34,848 nucleotides of DNA from Chloroflexota bacterium (GTDB lineage Bacteria > Chloroflexota > UBA6077), in assembly GCA_021806765.1 (NCBI GenBank), contig JAJZQR010000016.1, positions 1-34,848 on the forward strand. Direction: 5' to 3'. A program made the position numbers and the translations under genes. Below, in pieces: positions 32,443 through 34,848 of the stretch; the first letter of the stretch is position 1, and the number at the start of each line of letters is the position of its first letter. The notes below the pieces were generated by a model. The model made no database searches and had not been told where the DNA came from. It saw only the letters and a list, made by a program, of their open reading frames with translations.

Positions 32443-32471
32443 TTGTCCCCTTCTTTCCTTAGGTGTACTAT
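32443..32471 (+). promoter_or_regulatory. Candidate sigma-70 promoter of the histidine kinase
   Basis: TTGTCC (32443-32448), 17 bases, TACTAT (32466-32471); four of six positions match in each box. It would start transcription near 32478, about 24 bases before the kinase ATG. Its -35 box is 5 bases from the -35 box of the divergent promoter, so one bound factor could affect both. Confidence 0.5.
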
Positions 32472-32501
32472 CTTCCCCACTGTTGACGTCAGGGGGATGA
32501 A

Positions 32502-33554
32502 ATGGCAGGCAATCAGGAGGAGGGCCCCGTGCTGCGCCCGGGGGTTCACAGCAGGGAAGCTGTGGAGGCCATCCTGAGCGCCACCGCCATCCTGGCCGAA
32601 CACGCCGCCCTCTACGCCACCACCCCCGCGGACCCCTCTCGCCTGGCCCTGGTCGGGCAGCGAGGCAATCCGCGCCGCACCCGACCGGCCGGAGACGGCA
32701 GTGCCCCGCTCCCAGAGCGGGCTCTCGCGTCCGGGCAGATCGAGCCCACGCCACTCCCCACGGATGCTACTGCCATCGCCCTGCCGATCAAGCTGGGGCA
32801 GGACACGGTTGCCGTGCTTCACCTGGACCGTGGTGACGGGCCGGCTTTCTCTTCGGCCGAGCTGGCGGCGGCCCGGGCCCTCACCACGGTCGCCGGACCT
32901 CTCGTCCGCCTCGACCAGCTTCACCTGGCCTCGCAGGAACTGGTGGTCCAGGAGGAGAGAAACCGGATCGCCCGCGAGATCCACGATGGTGTCTCCCAGA
33001 ATCTTGCCCTTCTGATGCTGAAGATGGAGATCATCTCCCGCCTGGCTGACAGCGATCCCCCCAGGATGAGGGTGGAGCTGCGAAAGGTCATGTCCATCCT
33101 GGAAACCAGCGTGCAGGAGCTGCGGAGATCCATCTACACCCTGCGCTCCCCGGACCTGGCGAGGCTCGGCTTCGTGCCGGCACTGAAGCGGCTGGCCCAC
33201 GACTTCGCCGAGCAGACCAACGTCGATCTCACCTTCTCGGCGCCCCTGGATCTGACCCTTCCGGCCGAGACGCAATCCGCCCTCTTTGGCGTGGTGCAGG
33301 AGAGGCTGGACGCGGTGGGCAAGGCGGGCACCGCCACCAAGGTCACCCTGAAGCTGGAGGCGGCCCAGGAGCAGCTTCTGATCCACCTGGTCGACAACGG
33401 TCAGCAGGCTCCACCCCTTCCCATGGAGGATGGCACCCCGAGCCCTCAGTGGAAAGAGAAGCTCCAGGAACGGGTCCGCCCCTTTGGAGGGACCGTTCGC
33501 GTCCTGTCCCATCCCCCGGTCACCAGGGTTCAAGTCCGGATCCCGTGCCTCTAG
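32502..33554 (+). CDS. Soluble NarX/DegS-type (HisKA_3) histidine kinase with degenerate ATPase domain
   Basis: The 350-residue product has no membrane segment. Residues about 20-150 look like a shortened GAF-type sensor region (IALPIKLGQDTVAVLHLDRG). The dimerisation domain carries the phospho-acceptor His161 in EERNRIAREIHDGVSQNL. The C-terminal ATPase region is recognisable but eroded: where relatives have VQEALTNAxKHA it reads VQERLDAVGKAG, lacking the N-box asparagine; DNGQQAPP keeps only the first part of the DxGxG box; and the GL...RERV segment is reduced to KLQERVRPFGG. Autophosphorylation is therefore doubtful, and it may act as a phosphatase or scaffold for the divergent regulator. 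The ATG at 32502 has AGGGGG five bases upstream. Confidence 0.88.
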   Translation: MAGNQEEGPVLRPGVHSREAVEAILSATAILAEHAALYATTPADPSRLALVGQRGNPRRTRPAGDGSAPLPERALASGQIEPTPLPTDATAIALPIKLGQDTVAVLHLDRGDGPAFSSAELAAARALTTVAGPLVRLDQLHLASQELVVQEERNRIAREIHDGVSQNLALLMLKMEIISRLADSDPPRMRVELRKVMSILETSVQELRRSIYTLRSPDLARLGFVPALKRLAHDFAEQTNVDLTFSAPLDLTLPAETQSALFGVVQERLDAVGKAGTATKVTLKLEAAQEQLLIHLVDNGQQAPPLPMEDGTPSPQWKEKLQERVRPFGGTVRVLSHPPVTRVQVRIPCL

Positions 33555-33633
33555 ATTCGCCCCGCTGCCCGAAATTCCAGGTTTCGCACCTCTAAGGGAC
33601 CAGCGTCTCCGGACAACTCGGGACCTTTGGCCA

Positions 33634-33660
33634 TATTGCTGCTCCCAAAGCTGCCGATAA
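33634..33660 (+). promoter_or_regulatory. Sigma-28-like promoter before the HD-GYP gene
   Basis: GCCGATAA (33653-33660) is an exact match to the sigma-28 -10 consensus. Fifteen bases upstream is TATT (33634-33637), a half match to TAAA. It is 43 bases before the GTG start. The rest of the 149-base gap after the kinase gene shows no convincing terminator. Confidence 0.55.
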
Positions 33661-33703
33661 TTAATAGTGGCGTCTACTGACACCATTCCGGTGGGAGCAG
33701 CCT

Positions 33704-34848
33704 GTGCACCTCAACAGCACGACCGCGTGGCGCAGGGCCATCCCAACACGAAGCCTCAAGGAACCGTGGGTTCCCCGGTTGGCCACGGCTGGGGTCTTCC
33801 TGGCCTTTTTCCTGCTGGCTCTTCTCGCCTTTGCACTGCTACTGCCCGACAACGGCGTCTCGGCCCTGCGCCTCATGGCCGTTGTGGGTCTATCGGCAGG
33901 GCTGGGGGCCGCGGTTCGCTCCAGTGAAGGCGCGGCTGCCCTGAAGAATGCGGCCTTGGTGGCCATCAGCGGCGACGTCAAAGCGCTGCAATCGAGGATC
34001 TCGGAGCTGGAATGGTGGCATTCCCGGCTCGACCTGTACGCCAGGGACCTGGCGCGCACCCACCAGGAGCTCGATCAAGCGCGCTCGACCATCGACGAGA
34101 CCAGCATGGCTACCCTGGAGACCCTGGCCAGCGCGGTGGATGCTCGAGACCCCAACACCTACGGCCACTGCCGCCGGGTGGCGGAGCTGGCCTCGATGCT
34201 CGCGCAGGAGATGGGGATGGACGATGCCAACCGGGAGACCCTCGTAAGGGCCGCTCTACTCCACGATATCGGCAAGTTGGGGGTCCCCGACAGCACCCTG
34301 CGAAAGACCACCCCCCTCAACAGGGAGGACTCCGCAGCCCTCAGGCAGCATCCCGACATCGGTTACAGGATGCTGTCGGGCCTCCATTTTCTCGGCGAGG
34401 GGCTCGCGGCCATCCGTTACCACCACGAGCGGTTCGACGGCAGTGGCTATCCCCACGGTCTGGCCGGCGAGCAGATCCCGCAAATGGCTCGAATCCTGGC
34501 GGTGGCGGATGCCTACGACGCAATCACCTCGGATCGTCCCTACCGGCTGGGACGCCCCAAGACCCAGGCAGTCGAGGAAGTCCTCCGTTGCTCGGGTACA
34601 CACTTCGACCCGGCAGTCGTGGCAGCACTCCTCCGCGTCTTGGGCCGACCCTCTTGGGCTGCACTGGAGGCGAACTCTTCTCGTGCAGAGCCACCGGCAG
34701 AAAGCCCTCGCGGCCTGGTAACCTATCCTGGCTCTGAGACGGTGGCTCCTCTCGTGGGTCCCTCGCGACGGCCCAACCTCGGACGGCTTGGCCGCACCGC
34801 CGTCGCTTCGCGATCGCGTTCGGCAGGTCGAAGGATGGATCTACCTAT
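33704..34848 (+). CDS. Membrane-anchored HD-GYP domain protein (cyclic di-GMP phosphodiesterase), 3' end cut
   Basis: At least 381 residues, running to the window edge. The N-terminus has two hydrophobic segments (LATAGVFLAFFLLALLAFAL and ALRLMAVVGLSAGLGAAV), then a coiled-coil-like region. A full HD-GYP domain follows: LASAVDARDPNTYGHCRRV, LLHDIGKLGVPD, HHERFDGSGYP and ARILAVADAYDAITSDRPYR, with all metal-binding and GYP residues present. Such proteins hydrolyse cyclic di-GMP. I start it at GTG 33704 (GGGAG six bases upstream) because an in-frame stop lies at about 33678. A sigma-28-like promoter precedes it, which would tie it to flagellar expression and to the PilZ gene at 20,448. Beyond about 34,700 the frame loses typical codon bias, so a frameshift or early end is possible. 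Confidence 0.88.
   Translation, partial: MHLNSTTAWRRAIPTRSLKEPWVPRLATAGVFLAFFLLALLAFALLLPDNGVSALRLMAVVGLSAGLGAAVRSSEGAAALKNAALVAISGDVKALQSRISELEWWHSRLDLYARDLARTHQELDQARSTIDETSMATLETLASAVDARDPNTYGHCRRVAELASMLAQEMGMDDANRETLVRAALLHDIGKLGVPDSTLRKTTPLNREDSAALRQHPDIGYRMLSGLHFLGEGLAAIRYHHERFDGSGYPHGLAGEQIPQMARILAVADAYDAITSDRPYRLGRPKTQAVEEVLRCSGTHFDPAVVAALLRVLGRPSWAALEANSSRAEPPAESPRGLVTYPGSETVAPLVGPSRRPNLGRLGRTAVASRSRSAGRRMDLP

Noticed and set aside
32298..33686. 462-codon minus-strand open frame opposite the histidine kinase
   Set aside because: Composition typical of antisense GC-rich frames; the kinase motifs lie on the plus strand.
1..34848. CRISPR arrays, tRNA or rRNA genes, insertion sequences
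   Set aside because: No regularly spaced direct repeats, cloverleaf or rRNA-like stretches, or transposase-like frames were seen by eye.

Overview
This window comes from a GC-rich, flagellated bacterium and holds two blocks that converge at about 14,310. The left block (about 1-14,308, plus strand) encodes two radical SAM proteins and five glycosyltransferases built around TPR repeats. The right block (about 14,313-32,347, minus strand) is a long, tightly packed flagellar cluster. A plus-strand signalling pair follows at the right edge: a histidine kinase and a membrane HD-GYP protein that is cut by the window end. No rRNA, tRNA, CRISPR array, transposase or integrase was seen.

In its direction of transcription the minus-strand cluster reads: NarL-type regulator, flbD, motA, motB, fliL, fliM, fliN, fliO, fliP, fliQ, fliR, flhB, flhA, a YcgR/PilZ-like gene, a small membrane ORF, fliA, flgF, flgM, flgN, flgK, flgL, fliW, csrA. 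Many neighbours overlap by 4-44 bases or sit within 20 bases of each other, so translational coupling is likely. A sigma-28 type promoter (TAAA-N15-GCCGATTA) lies directly before flgM. It points to a FliA-driven late operon, flgM-flgN-flgK-flgL-fliW-csrA, that holds the FliA anti-sigma factor, the export chaperone, the hook-filament junction proteins and the FliW/CsrA flagellin switch. flhF and flhG, often found between flhA and fliA, are absent here. Flagellin (fliC), fliD, fliS and the early rod, hook and MS-ring genes are also not in the window.

The left block has a partial B12-type radical SAM protein at the edge, a second B12-binding radical SAM protein with a C-terminal zinc ribbon and lower GC, a 1914-residue protein combining a CgeB-like glycosyltransferase region, two or three GT-2 regions and TPRs, and four tandem SunS-like GT2-TPR paralogues. 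Glycosyltransferases beside csrA/fliW recall flagellin glycosylation islands, so flagellin or another surface protein is the most likely target. That is inference, because no acceptor gene is visible.

Two sites carry hairpins of one GC-rich palindromic family (GTAGGGCGG...CCGCCCTAC): a three-hairpin element between flhA and flhB, and a single unit between the two response-regulator genes. A five-unit TAGG tandem repeat spans the fliR stop codon and the flhB ribosome-binding region. The organism cannot be named from this sequence. CsrA-FliW, the SwrD/FlbD-type gene, NarL-type regulators, many GTG/TTG starts and dispersed GC-rich palindromes would fit a Chloroflexota-like or other non-proteobacterial lineage, but only weakly.
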